Source of the DNA: CAVXSP01 sp963724645
GTDB lineage: Bacteria > Acidobacteriota > Vicinamibacteria > Vicinamibacterales > SCN-69-37
Direction of reading: 5' to 3'
Length of the DNA: 64,000 nucleotides
Assembly: GCA_963724645.1 (NCBI GenBank)
Contig: CAVRVJ010000010.1
Location: 186,001-250,000, forward strand
The notes below the pieces were generated by a model. That model had not been told where the DNA came from, searched no databases, and worked only from the letters and a program-made list of their open reading frames with translations. This document shows, one piece after another, positions 1-7,899 of this stretch. Position numbers and translations under genes: made by a program. The number at the start of each line of letters is the position of its first letter. The first letter of the stretch is position 1.

Positions 1-51
1 CGCCTGGCGCGTGCCCTGATACCGACGATAGCTCTGATCGTGGATAGGCAT
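1..51 (-). CDS. ABC-2 type transporter permease, N-terminal fragment
   Basis: Seventeen codons run from an ATG at 51 to the window edge and read MPIHDQSYRRYQGTRQA. This matches the usual cytoplasmic start of ABC-2 permeases paired with CcmA-type ATPases (MPIHD..Y..Y.G), ahead of the first membrane helix. It lies 133 bp downstream of the ATPase on the same strand, so the two probably form one exporter. The first helix is outside the window, so the call rests on this short motif and the context. Confidence 0.55.
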   Translation of the reverse strand, partial: MPIHDQSYRRYQGTRQA

Positions 52-184
52 TAGCGCTGCGACCCGCGAGTGACAGTCCCGCGGCGGTTTGTGCCGCGGC
101 AAGCCCACAGGGCGTCGCGCGTAGCGCGTACGGCGCTGGGGGCAGGGCCCGAGCGCCACCGATCGAAGTTGGCCATCCTCATCT
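52..184. other. Spacer between exporter ATPase and permease, with hairpin
   Basis: No gene is visible here. A 7-bp perfect stem with a 7-nt loop lies at 79-99 (CCGCGGC / GCCGCGG). It could tune the ratio of the upstream ATPase to the downstream permease. No T-run follows it, so it is not a convincing intrinsic terminator. Confidence 0.3.
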
Positions 185-1132
185 TCATTTCTCACCAACC
201 GCGCGCGCGAAGACGTCCTCGAGCGTCGGCAGACTCGGGCGCAGATGGCGGACCTGCACGCGCAGTTGCTGGGCGATCTCGCACAGGCGCCGCTGATCGC
301 CGCCCGGCGCCGCCAGCTCGCCCGGCACGAAGACCCGCATGACGTCTTCCTCCGTCTCGTGGCATTCGAAGCCGGCCGCCTGCAGCGCGGCCACGAAGGC
401 CGGCAGCGCCGTCGGCGCGCCCTTGATCCGCACTTCGTAGACGCGGCCGCCGGGTCCCTTCAGCGCCTGGATCGGCCCCGATGCCGCCACGGCACCTTTG
501 TCCAAGACCACCACGTAGTCGCAGGTGTACTCCACGTCCGGGAGCAGATGCGACGAGAGAATGAGGTTGATGCCCTTATTGTGGGCGATGTCCCGGATGA
601 GCTCGAGCATCTCGTCCCGGCCCTTCGGATCCATGCCGTTGGTCGGCTCGTCGAGGAAGAGCAACTGCGGATCGTGCACGAGCGCCTGAGCCAGTTTGAT
701 GCGCTGCTTCATGCCGGTCGAATAGGTCTCGACCTTGCGGTATCTCGCTTCGCCCAGCCCGACATAGAACAGCACTTCGTGGGCGCGCTGCATGGCGTCC
801 GCCTTCGGCAGCCCCGCCAGCTGCGCGGCGTACGCGACAAACGTCACGGCGTTCATGCCGGGAATGTGGCCGTCGGTTTCCGGCATGTAGCCGAGCGTGG
901 CCCGGACTGCGAGCTGGTGCTGCGCGACGTCGAGCCCCATGACTTCGAGGCGCCCGCTCGTCGGCGCGATGAAACCCAGCAAAGACTTCAGCATCGTGCT
1001 CTTGCCCGCACCGTTCGGACCGAGCAGGCCGACCGCGCCCTTTGGAAACACGGCGGTTACGTCACGGAGCGCGCGGTTGTTGCCGTACGAGACGGTGACA
1101 CGATCGAGAGTGACGGCCGAGGTGGGGTTCAT
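185..1132 (-). CDS. ABC transporter ATP-binding protein
   Basis: This is a 315-residue cytoplasmic ATPase that would power an ABC-2 exporter. Walker A GPNGAGKST is at residues 38-46, the signature region (YSTGMKQRIKLAQAL) at about 137-151, Walker B LLFLDEP at 157-163 and an H-loop in LSSHL. These are in the usual order for CcmA/NatA-type subunits. The C-terminal 90 residues form the accessory domain common in this group. The permease starts 133 bp downstream. The substrate cannot be told; polysaccharide, drug or protease-type cargo are all possible. Confidence 0.93.
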   Translation of the reverse strand: MNPTSAVTLDRVTVSYGNNRALRDVTAVFPKGAVGLLGPNGAGKSTMLKSLLGFIAPTSGRLEVMGLDVAQHQLAVRATLGYMPETDGHIPGMNAVTFVAYAAQLAGLPKADAMQRAHEVLFYVGLGEARYRKVETYSTGMKQRIKLAQALVHDPQLLFLDEPTNGMDPKGRDEMLELIRDIAHNKGINLILSSHLLPDVEYTCDYVVVLDKGAVAASGPIQALKGPGGRVYEVRIKGAPTALPAFVAALQAAGFECHETEEDVMRVFVPGELAAPGGDQRRLCEIAQQLRVQVRHLRPSLPTLEDVFARAVGEK

Positions 1133-1262
1133 GGATACGTGAAGCGTCGATCAGCTGGCCGGCCGGGCTCCGATGTGCCCTGTTGGCACACGACGACCGG
1201 CAGCCTGCCTACCATAGACGTAGACCCTGCCGGCGCGGTTCGATTCGTGCCCCGCGCCGCGC

Positions 1263-1829
1263 TCACAAGGTTCCCCGCAACCCGAGCTCGTCGACGCGAT
1301 CCCGCAGAAATCCTATGACGTTGGCGATGTGTTCCTCGAGTGGCAGGCCAAGTTCCTCCGCGCCTTTGCGCAAATCCTCACGCACGACGTTCCGGGCAAA
1401 GGCCTTGTCCTTCATCCGCTTAATGACCGACGAGGCTTCGAGATCGAGCACGCTCTTCGAAGGTCGCACCAGGGCGGCCGCCATGACGAAGCCGGCCATC
1501 TCGTCGCACGCGAACAGCGTCTTCTCCAGACGGCTCTCGCGCGGGACGCCGGAATAGTCGGCGTGCGACAGGATGGCCCGCGTGACCCACTCCGGATACC
1601 CGTGAGACGCCAGAATCTCGACTCCACGGTACGGATGGTTCTCGCGATCTGGAAACTTCTCGTAATCGAAATCGTGCACGAGGGCGACGAACCCCCAGGC
1701 CTCCTCGTCTTCGCCGTACAGCCGCGCGTAGCCGCGAACGGCTGCTTCGACCGCCAGCAGATGTTTTCGCAAGCTCTCGCTGTGCACGTGCTCGGTGACG
1801 AGAGCCCAGGCGCGATCGCGCGTCAGCAT
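1263..1829 (-). CDS. HD-domain hydrolase
   Basis: This 188-residue soluble protein belongs to the HDIG/HD metal-dependent phosphohydrolases. The HD pair is at residues 52-53 in VALVHDFDYEKFP, with a conserved NHPYRG stretch after it and ILSHAD later, matching the histidine and aspartate metal ligands of this group. Close relatives are usually annotated only as HDIG-domain or hydrolase proteins, and the substrate is unknown. The start codon abuts a large inverted repeat at 1830-1988, so its upstream region is entirely repeat sequence. Confidence 0.85.
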   Translation of the reverse strand: MLTRDRAWALVTEHVHSESLRKHLLAVEAAVRGYARLYGEDEEAWGFVALVHDFDYEKFPDRENHPYRGVEILASHGYPEWVTRAILSHADYSGVPRESRLEKTLFACDEMAGFVMAAALVRPSKSVLDLEASSVIKRMKDKAFARNVVREDLRKGAEELGLPLEEHIANVIGFLRDRVDELGLRGTL

Positions 1830-1988
1830 GGGGACGGGTTAGTTTTCCACAGATTCGACAGATTGGGGGACAGGCCTGCCGGGGGGTTCCCGGCGGCCAC
1901 GGCACGCGAAGACGACTTCGGTCTCGAGACACCCCCCGGCAGGCCTGTCCCCCAATCTGTCGAATCTGTGGAAAACTAACCCGTCCCC
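1830..1988. repeat. Perfect inverted repeat, 58-bp arms
   Basis: The arm at 1830-1887 is the exact reverse complement of the arm at 1931-1988, with a 43-bp spacer. Each arm contains TTTTCCACAGATTCGACAGA and GGGGGACAGGCCTG. The element fills the gap between the HD gene and the Nudix gene, and its right arm supplies the last codons and stop of the Nudix gene. The GGGGACAG motif resembles REP or RAYT-mobilised palindromes of other bacteria, but no transposase is near. The exact arm identity suggests a recent insertion or strong constraint. Confidence 0.9.
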
Positions 1989-2413
1989 CTCGCGCGTGCG
2001 ATGACCGTCCGCACGGCGTCGGTCAGGCGGTAGGGTTCGAGCGCCGCCGGATCGGCGAGGGTGACTTCCGCCACGTCAGAGCCGGCAACCGGCGTGCCTC
2101 CCCGGAAATGGCACAGGTAGTCGATCACCACAAAGTGATAGCCGACGCGCCCGTCCTCCTCGACGAGAATCCGGTCCACGACCTCGACGACAGGACCCAC
2201 CTCGACGACCAGACCGGTCTCTTCGAGTACCTCCCGCGCTGCGGCGGCCCGAGCCGTCTCGCCGAGTTCTACAGCTCCGCCCGGAAGACTCCACGTGCCT
2301 GCGAGCGGCTCGTGCGCACGCTTGACGAGCAAGACGCGGCCCTCCAGGAAGATCACGGCGCCGACGCCGACCACGGGCCGCGAAGGATATCGGCGGGAAC
2401 CCGGCTCTTCCAC
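1976..2413 (-). CDS. Nudix hydrolase
   Basis: A 145-residue cytoplasmic protein with a complete Nudix box at residues 46-68 (G46, E52, R60-E61, E64-E65, G67), the Mg-binding site for hydrolysing nucleoside diphosphates linked to another group. The KRAHEPLAGTWSLPGG stretch before it is typical of MutT/ADP-ribose type members. It starts with GTG overlapping the TAG stop of yjbQ (TAGTG), which indicates translational coupling. Its last codons and stop lie inside the inverted repeat, so the C-terminus may have been altered by that insertion. Substrate unknown. Confidence 0.9.
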   Translation of the reverse strand: MEEPGSRRYPSRPVVGVGAVIFLEGRVLLVKRAHEPLAGTWSLPGGAVELGETARAAAAREVLEETGLVVEVGPVVEVVDRILVEEDGRVGYHFVVIDYLCHFRGGTPVAGSDVAEVTLADPAALEPYRLTDAVRTVIARARGTG

Positions 2414-2826
2414 TACTCGCCCATGACCTTGACGATGACGCGCTTGCGACGCTGGCCGTCGAACTCCGCGTAGAAGATCTGCTCCCAGGGTCCGAGGTCG
2501 AGCTTGCCGCGCGTGACCGGAACGACGACCTGGTGTCCCATGATCGTTCGCTTCAAGTGCGCGTCAGCATTGTCTTCGCCGGTTTGATGGTGCCGATAAG
2601 GCCGTCCGGCGGGCGCCAACTTCTCGAGCCACTCCTGGAAATCGTGAATCAGGCCATCCTCCCAGTCATTGACGTACACCGCAGCCGTGATGTGCATCGC
2701 CGAGACGAGCGCCATGCCTTCGGCGATACCGCTCCTGGTCACGATCGCCGCCACATCATCCGTGATGCGAACGAATTCCTGTCGATTCTGTGTCTTGAAC
2801 CAGAGGTAGTCGGTGTGGACTGGCAT
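2413..2826 (-). CDS. YjbQ family protein (UPF0047)
   Basis: This 137-residue protein has the hallmark YjbQ segments: VSAMHITAAVYVNDWEDGL, a GEDNADAHLKRTIMGHQ segment with conserved His/Asp residues, and LGPWEQIFYAEFDG. The family is a small cytosolic beta-rich fold, and members have been reported to have weak thiamine-phosphate synthase activity; the physiological role is not settled. It lies 36 bp downstream of tsaD on the same strand and overlaps the Nudix start, so the three probably share a transcript. Confidence 0.9.
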   Translation of the reverse strand: MPVHTDYLWFKTQNRQEFVRITDDVAAIVTRSGIAEGMALVSAMHITAAVYVNDWEDGLIHDFQEWLEKLAPAGRPYRHHQTGEDNADAHLKRTIMGHQVVVPVTRGKLDLGPWEQIFYAEFDGQRRKRVIVKVMGE

Positions 2827-2862
2827 GATGCGGGCTTCAAACCTCAGGTAACAGGCGTCGCG

Positions 2863-3981
2863 CTATGCGATACCGATCGTCGCGTACGCGTTGAAGTCGA
2901 GTCCGGACTGCTCTCCGCGCGCGAGACGCCGCAGCCCCGCCGCGGCGATCATGGCCGCGTTGTCGGTCGACAAGGACAATGCCGGAATAAAGACAGGCAG
3001 CCCCTCGCGCGTGCCGCGCGCGATTGCGTCGGCCCTCAGCCGGCTGTTGGCCGAGACGCCTCCGGCGATCCCGAGACCTCTCGCACCAAGTCCATGCGCG
3101 GCGGCGAACGTCCGATCCAGCAGGGTCTGGACGACCACACGCTGAAAGCTCGCGCAGAAGTCGGCGACCTCGGCCGCTGACAGCGGGCCAGCGTCGGTCG
3201 GCACGGCCGGACCGGCGCCCACCGCTACGCCGCGCTGCTGGAGGTGCCTGACCACCGCGGTCTTCAACCCAGAGAAACTGAACTCTGCGACCTGCGTCAT
3301 CCCTGGCAGCACGGCGGCCTGCAGATCCATGGGGGGCGGGTTGCGATCAGGATGGGTGAAGCGCGGCGTCGGCAGATCGATCGCCTGGTCGTTACCTTGC
3401 CGGGCGAGCCGATCGATCGCCGGCCCGCCCGGGTATCCGAGACCGAGCAGTTTCGCGACCTTGTCGTACGCTTCACCTGCCGCATCGTCGCGCGTGCGTC
3501 CGATGAGACGGTACAGGCCCGGCTCCGGCACGACATACAGACTCGTATGGCCGCCGGACACGACGAGGACGGCGGCCGGCAGGGGGATTCTTCCGTGCTC
3601 GAGAAAGATGGACTCGATGTGGCCGGCCAGATGATGCACCGCAACCACCGGGCGACCGAGTGCCGCCGCGGCCGCCTTTGCGAAAGAGACGCCAACGAGC
3701 AGGGACCCGATCAGTCCGGGCCCCTGGGTCACGGCCAGCGCGTCAATGTCGCTCCAGCCGCACTTTGCGTCGCTCAAGGCCCGATCAACGACGCCACAAA
3801 TGTCCCGTACATGCTGCCGCGACGCGATCTCCGGCACGACGCCGCCCCATTCGCGATGGATCTGAACCTGCGAGGCGATGACATTGGACAGGATGCGCCA
3901 TGGACGATCCGCATCGCCAGTGGTGGCCACGACCGCAGCCGCGGTCTCGTCACAGGAGGTTTCGATACCGAGGACGTTCAT
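2863..3981 (-). CDS. tsaD: tRNA N6-adenosine threonylcarbamoyltransferase
   Basis: TsaD transfers threonylcarbamoyl to A37 of ANN-decoding tRNAs together with TsaB, TsaE and TsaC, none of which is in this window. The canonical N-terminus VLGIETSCDET, the metal-site motif HHLAGH, VVSGGHTSL and GLGYPGGPAIDRLA are all present. I chose the ATG at 3981, which gives MNVLGIETS as in characterised orthologues; an in-frame GTG four codons upstream (3993) sits in low-complexity sequence. The length of 372 residues is slightly long for the family. Confidence 0.96.
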   Translation of the reverse strand: MNVLGIETSCDETAAAVVATTGDADRPWRILSNVIASQVQIHREWGGVVPEIASRQHVRDICGVVDRALSDAKCGWSDIDALAVTQGPGLIGSLLVGVSFAKAAAAALGRPVVAVHHLAGHIESIFLEHGRIPLPAAVLVVSGGHTSLYVVPEPGLYRLIGRTRDDAAGEAYDKVAKLLGLGYPGGPAIDRLARQGNDQAIDLPTPRFTHPDRNPPPMDLQAAVLPGMTQVAEFSFSGLKTAVVRHLQQRGVAVGAGPAVPTDAGPLSAAEVADFCASFQRVVVQTLLDRTFAAAHGLGARGLGIAGGVSANSRLRADAIARGTREGLPVFIPALSLSTDNAAMIAAAGLRRLARGEQSGLDFNAYATIGIA

Positions 3982-3988
3982 AAGAGCA

Positions 3989-4029
3989 GGCACTGGGCAC
4001 TAGGCACTGGGCGCCAGGCGCCAGGCACT
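3989..4029. repeat. Short GGCACTGGGCACTAGGCACT / GGCGCCAGGCGCCAGG repeat
   Basis: A 41-bp intergenic run upstream of tsaD is built from copies of GGCACT and GCGCCAG. The related inverse motif CCCAGTG occurs near 4108, so a long-range hairpin is possible across the tsaD-mtnA gap. No function can be assigned. Confidence 0.5.
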
Positions 4030-4120
4030 GTACTCGCGCGCGTCGATAGCACTGCATGCCCACGAGCAACGAACACGGCCGACCAGTGCCGACTGTCAAG
4101 GGCCCAGTGTCTGCCTCTAA

Positions 4121-5179
4121 TCATGCGGTCTTCACAGGCGTCTCAAACAGCGCCTTCAGATTCTCCCCATAAGGCGCCCTGACGATGCCGCGCTCGGTGA
4201 TGATGCCGGAGACCAGGCGATGCGGCGTGACGTCGAAGGCCGGGTTCCAGACACTCGCGCCCGCTGGAGCGATCTGGATGGAGCCGACATGCGTCATCTC
4301 ACGTGCGTTTCGCTGTTCGATCGGAATCGACCCGCCGTCGGGCGTGGCCAAGTCGATCGTCGACAAGGGCGCGGCCACGTAGAACGGCACGTTGTGCGCG
4401 TGCGCCATCATGGCGACCGTGTAGGTGCCCACCTTGTTGGCGAAGTCGCCGTTCGCGGCAATGCGATCGGCGCCGACGACGACAAAGTCGATACCACCAC
4501 CCTGCATCAACGGCCCCGCCATGCTCTCGGCGATGATCGTCGTGGGGACCTCGTCTCGCACGAGCTCCCACGCGGTGAGACGCGCACCCTGCAGAAATGG
4601 ACGGGTCTCGTCGGCGAAGACCTGCGCGACCTTGCCCTGCGCGGCGGCAGCGCGAATCACGCCGAGGGCCGTGCCGTAGCCGGCCGTGGCCAGCGCCCCC
4701 GCGTTGCAGTGCGTCAGGATGCGCGCGTGGGCCGGCACGACCGCAGCGCCCCACTGTCCCATCGCGCGGCAACTGGCAACGTCTTCGTCATGGATCGCGT
4801 GGGCCTCCCGCTCGAGTCTGGCTTTCAAGTCATCAACCGACTCGCCCGCCTGCACCCCTGCGCCAAACGAGCGCTTCATCCGATCGATCGCCCAGAACAG
4901 ATTGACGGCCGTCGGCCGCGTCCCTGCCATCAGGGCGGCGATCTTGTTCAACTCGACGGCGAACTGCTTGGTGCCGAGCGCCTTGCTCTTCCGCATCCCG
5001 AGCGCGATCCCCATCGCGGCCGCGACGCCGATCGCCGGCGCGCCGCGGATCACCATGGTCTTGATCGCACGGGCCACTTCCTTGGGCGTCTTGCACCTGA
5101 CGTAGATCTCCTGAGCAGGCAGCTTGCGCTGATCGACCATCACCACGGCGTCGCCCTGCCACTCGATCGTTGGAAGCAT
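4121..5179 (-). CDS. mtnA: S-methyl-5-thioribose-1-phosphate isomerase
   Basis: MtnA converts methylthioribose-1-phosphate to the ribulose form in methionine salvage. The 352-residue sequence has the family blocks TMVIRGAPAIGVAAA, the catalytic-cysteine segment THCNAGALAT, the catalytic-aspartate segment GADRIAANGDFANKVGTY and a C-terminal FDVTPHRLVSGIITE. The ATG at 5179 gives the standard start MLPTIEWQGDAV. It is the last gene of the nucleoside salvage cluster, 72 bp after cdd. A nearby phosphorylase could feed it. Confidence 0.96.
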   Translation of the reverse strand: MLPTIEWQGDAVVMVDQRKLPAQEIYVRCKTPKEVARAIKTMVIRGAPAIGVAAAMGIALGMRKSKALGTKQFAVELNKIAALMAGTRPTAVNLFWAIDRMKRSFGAGVQAGESVDDLKARLEREAHAIHDEDVASCRAMGQWGAAVVPAHARILTHCNAGALATAGYGTALGVIRAAAAQGKVAQVFADETRPFLQGARLTAWELVRDEVPTTIIAESMAGPLMQGGGIDFVVVGADRIAANGDFANKVGTYTVAMMAHAHNVPFYVAAPLSTIDLATPDGGSIPIEQRNAREMTHVGSIQIAPAGASVWNPAFDVTPHRLVSGIITERGIVRAPYGENLKALFETPVKTA

Positions 5180-5251
5180 AGAGCAGAGATCATACAGGGC
5201 CTGGGGCTTGGGCTTGAGGGCGAGCGCGGCTCGAGCCTCACGACCCGGGCC

Positions 5252-5722
5252 TCAAGCCGGCCGGTCCTTTCCCAGCAGCCTCCCGTCGAACGGCAACGGC
5301 AGAAGGTCCTTCATCTGATGATGTCCGGCAATCGCCTTGAGATTCGCGAGGATGACGGGAATGTCGCCGCAGTATTCCCAGAGCAATTGGCGGCAGGGAC
5401 CGCATGGCGGCGTGGGCCTGGCGGTGTCGGCGGCGACGGCGATCATGACGAAGTCCCGCTGGCCCTCCGAGAGTGCTTTCAGCAGCGCGACCCGTTCCGC
5501 GCAGACGGTAAGTCCATACGAGGCGTTTTCGACATTGCAGCCGGTGTACGTTGTTCCGTCGGCCGAAAGCAACGCCGCGCCGACCTTGAACCGAGAATAT
5601 GGCGCGGCGGCAAATGCTCTGGCCGAGCGGGCCGCTGCGACAAGGTTGCGCCTCTGCCTGGCCGTTGCTTCGGCGGCGGCCCGGCTGCGCCTGTTCGCAC
5701 GCGTTTTCTTAGATGCGCCCAA
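5252..5722 (-). CDS. cdd: Cytidine deaminase
   Basis: The enzyme deaminates cytidine and deoxycytidine to uridines. Zinc-site motifs TVCAERVALL and PPCGPCRQ are intact, and PYSRFKVGAAL and GCNVENASYG form the substrate pocket. No ATG or GTG lies in frame near the domain; I placed the start at a TTG (5722) because GGAGGG sits five bases upstream, giving 156 residues. It overlaps the corrected end of punA by 14 bp, so the two are probably coupled. The N-terminal 20 residues before the domain are basic and unusual. Confidence 0.9.
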   Translation of the reverse strand: MGASKKTRANRRSRAAAEATARQRRNLVAAARSARAFAAAPYSRFKVGAALLSADGTTYTGCNVENASYGLTVCAERVALLKALSEGQRDFVMIAVAADTARPTPPCGPCRQLLWEYCGDIPVILANLKAIAGHHQMKDLLPLPFDGRLLGKDRPA

Positions 5723-6546
5723 GCACGCCCTCCAGCAGGCCGATGAATTCCGCCCGTACCTCGCGAGGTGGTCTCGATGACCTCCTCGGCCGTGACTGGC
5801 TGCGGGAGGATGCCAGCAGCCATGTTCGAGATGCACGACACACCAAGCACTTCAATGCCCATGTGGCGCGCGATGATGGCTTCCGGAACCGTTGACATGC
5901 CGACGGCGTCGGCCCCGAGCGACCGGAACGCGCGGATTTCGGCCGGCGTCTCGTAGCTCGGGCCGGAGACGGCAATGTAGACTCCATGCTCGATGGGCAG
6001 ACCGATCGCGCGGGCAGCTTCATCCGAGAGCGCGCGGAGACGGCGCGAGTACACCTCCGACATATCCGGGAAGCGGAGGCCGAACCGCTCGTCGTTGGGC
6101 CCGACGAGCGGATTGACCCCGAGAAAGTTGATGTGATCGTCGATCACCATCAGGGCGCCCCGGGCGAACTTCGTGTTGATACCGCCCGCCGCGTTTGTCA
6201 GCAGGAGCACACGCACGCCCAGTCGGCCGAGCACCCGGACCGCAAAGGTGACGATGTCGAGTTCGTGCCCCTCATAGAAATGCACGCGGCCCGACAGCGC
6301 CAGGACCCGCCGGCCCGCCGCCGCGCCCGCCACGAGCCTCCCAGCGTGACCGACGATCCGCGGCACCGGCCAGCCGGGGATTTCGCCGTACGGAATCGCT
6401 GTAGCGTCCGCCAGACCTTCGGCGAACGCGCCGAGACCCGACCCCAGCACTATCGCAACATCCGGCATCTCGCCCAGACGCTTCCGGAGACTGACGGCCG
6501 CGACTTCCACTTGATCGAAATACTCCACGGACAGCGATTTCACCAC
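5709..6546 (-). CDS. punA: Purine-nucleoside phosphorylase (frameshifted near C-terminus)
   Basis: This is a trimeric-type (PunA/XapA-like) purine nucleoside phosphorylase that splits purine nucleosides with phosphate. GSGLGAFAEGL, LLTNAAGGIN, GPNDERFGLRFPDMSEVYS and SGPSYETPAEIR mark the phosphate and purine sites. The frame breaks at about 5767, where one extra base follows VTAEEVIETT; the next frame continues REVRAEFIGLLEGVLGRI and stops at 5709. That gives about 279 residues, the normal size. Read straight through, the frame would run 75 residues into cdd, so an indel error is likely. The start is GTG. Confidence 0.88.
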
Positions 6547-6594
6547 GAAGGTCGGAAGATCGGGAGGGATTTCTCACCACGTGGCGAACGGCCC

Positions 6595-7854
6595 TCAGAG
6601 CAGGATGGCCGCGATACATGCGGAGGCGAAATTCGCGAGCGTCCCGGCGAGCATCGCGCGGAATCCGAGGCGCGCCAGGTCATGACGACGTTCGGGGACC
6701 AGAGCCCCGATGCCGCCGATCTGAATGCCGATCGAGGACAGATTGGCGAAGCCACAGAGGGCGAAGGTCGCAATGGTGAACGAACGCGGATCGAGGGACG
6801 CTTTCATCGGGCCCAGCTGCGCGAACGCGATGAACTCGTTCAGCACCATCCTCGTGCCCAGGAGGTTGCCGATGGCCGCGGTGTCGCGCCAGGGTACGCC
6901 CAGGCTCCACGCGATTGGCGCGAAGACCCAGCCGAACAACCACTGCAGGCTCAAGCCGGGTACATGGATCCAGCCGCCGAGGTGCCCAAGCATCGCGTTC
7001 GCCAGGGCGATCAGCGCAATGAACGAAATCAACATCGCAACCACGTTCATGGCCAGGTGCAAACCTTCCGAGGTCCCGCGACCCGCGGCGTCAATGACAT
7101 TGACGTCGGTCTTTTCCAGGTTCCTCGGCACCGAGCCGAGCGTCTCGGGCACGCCGGTCTCCGGCACGAACATCTTGGCCATCATCAAGGTGCCCGGCGC
7201 GGTCATGATCACCGCCGTGAGCAGATGCTGGGCCTCGATGCCGAACGCGATGTAGGCAGCCATGATGCCGCCCGAAATATGCGCCATGCCGGACGTCATC
7301 ACGGTCATCAGCTCCGATTCGGTCATCCTGGGCAGGTACGGCCGGATCGTGAGGGGCGCTTCCGTCTGGCCCATGAAGATGCTCGCGGCAACATTCAGCG
7401 ACTCCGCGCCGCTCGCGCGCATGACGCGGTTCATGACGAACGCGAACGCGCCAACGATGAGCTGCATGATCCCGAAGTAATACAGGATTGCGAAGAGCGC
7501 AGCGATGAAGATGATGGTCGGAGCAATCTGGAAGGCGAAAATCGTCCCGTACTGCGCGCCTTCAGGTCCGAGCGCGCTGGTCACGATCTTCGACCAGATC
7601 GGCTGATTCCCGATCGCGCCGAATACGAACGCCGACCCGATCGCGGCAAACCCCAGTAGATCGCTGATCTTGGCGCCGAGTGTCGAGAAGACCCACTGGC
7701 CGATGGAGGTCTTCAGCACGATCACCGCGAACACGAATTGCAGTCCAAACCCCAACAGGAGCGTCCGAGCGCGGATCATCTGCCGGTTCGTGGAGAGCGC
7801 GTAGGCGATCGCGGCGATGAGCGTCAGGCCGATGAGGGGCTGCAGACGGAGCAT
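6595..7854 (-). CDS. nupC: Concentrative nucleoside transporter (NupC/CNT family)
   Basis: This inner-membrane protein of about 419 residues imports nucleosides with protons or sodium. It is hydrophobic throughout, with CNT signatures GQTEAPLTIRPYLPRMT, GTRMVLNEFIAFAQL and CGFANLSSIGIQIGG in order. I start at the ATG at 7854 because AAGGAGT lies four bases upstream; a start nine codons earlier lacks a ribosome site. It is flanked by deoA and punA on the same strand with gaps of about 45 bp, so it supplies substrates to them. Confidence 0.95.
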   Translation of the reverse strand: MLRLQPLIGLTLIAAIAYALSTNRQMIRARTLLLGFGLQFVFAVIVLKTSIGQWVFSTLGAKISDLLGFAAIGSAFVFGAIGNQPIWSKIVTSALGPEGAQYGTIFAFQIAPTIIFIAALFAILYYFGIMQLIVGAFAFVMNRVMRASGAESLNVAASIFMGQTEAPLTIRPYLPRMTESELMTVMTSGMAHISGGIMAAYIAFGIEAQHLLTAVIMTAPGTLMMAKMFVPETGVPETLGSVPRNLEKTDVNVIDAAGRGTSEGLHLAMNVVAMLISFIALIALANAMLGHLGGWIHVPGLSLQWLFGWVFAPIAWSLGVPWRDTAAIGNLLGTRMVLNEFIAFAQLGPMKASLDPRSFTIATFALCGFANLSSIGIQIGGIGALVPERRHDLARLGFRAMLAGTLANFASACIAAILL

Positions 7855-7899
7855 CAAGACTCCTTGAGGGCCGGGGCCCATGATTTCGCGGGCGATTTG

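Noticed and set aside
245..1318. Long plus-strand open frame opposite the ABC ATPase
   Set aside because: It is antisense to a gene with intact ATPase motifs and has Arg/His-rich composition typical of a GC-rich shadow frame.
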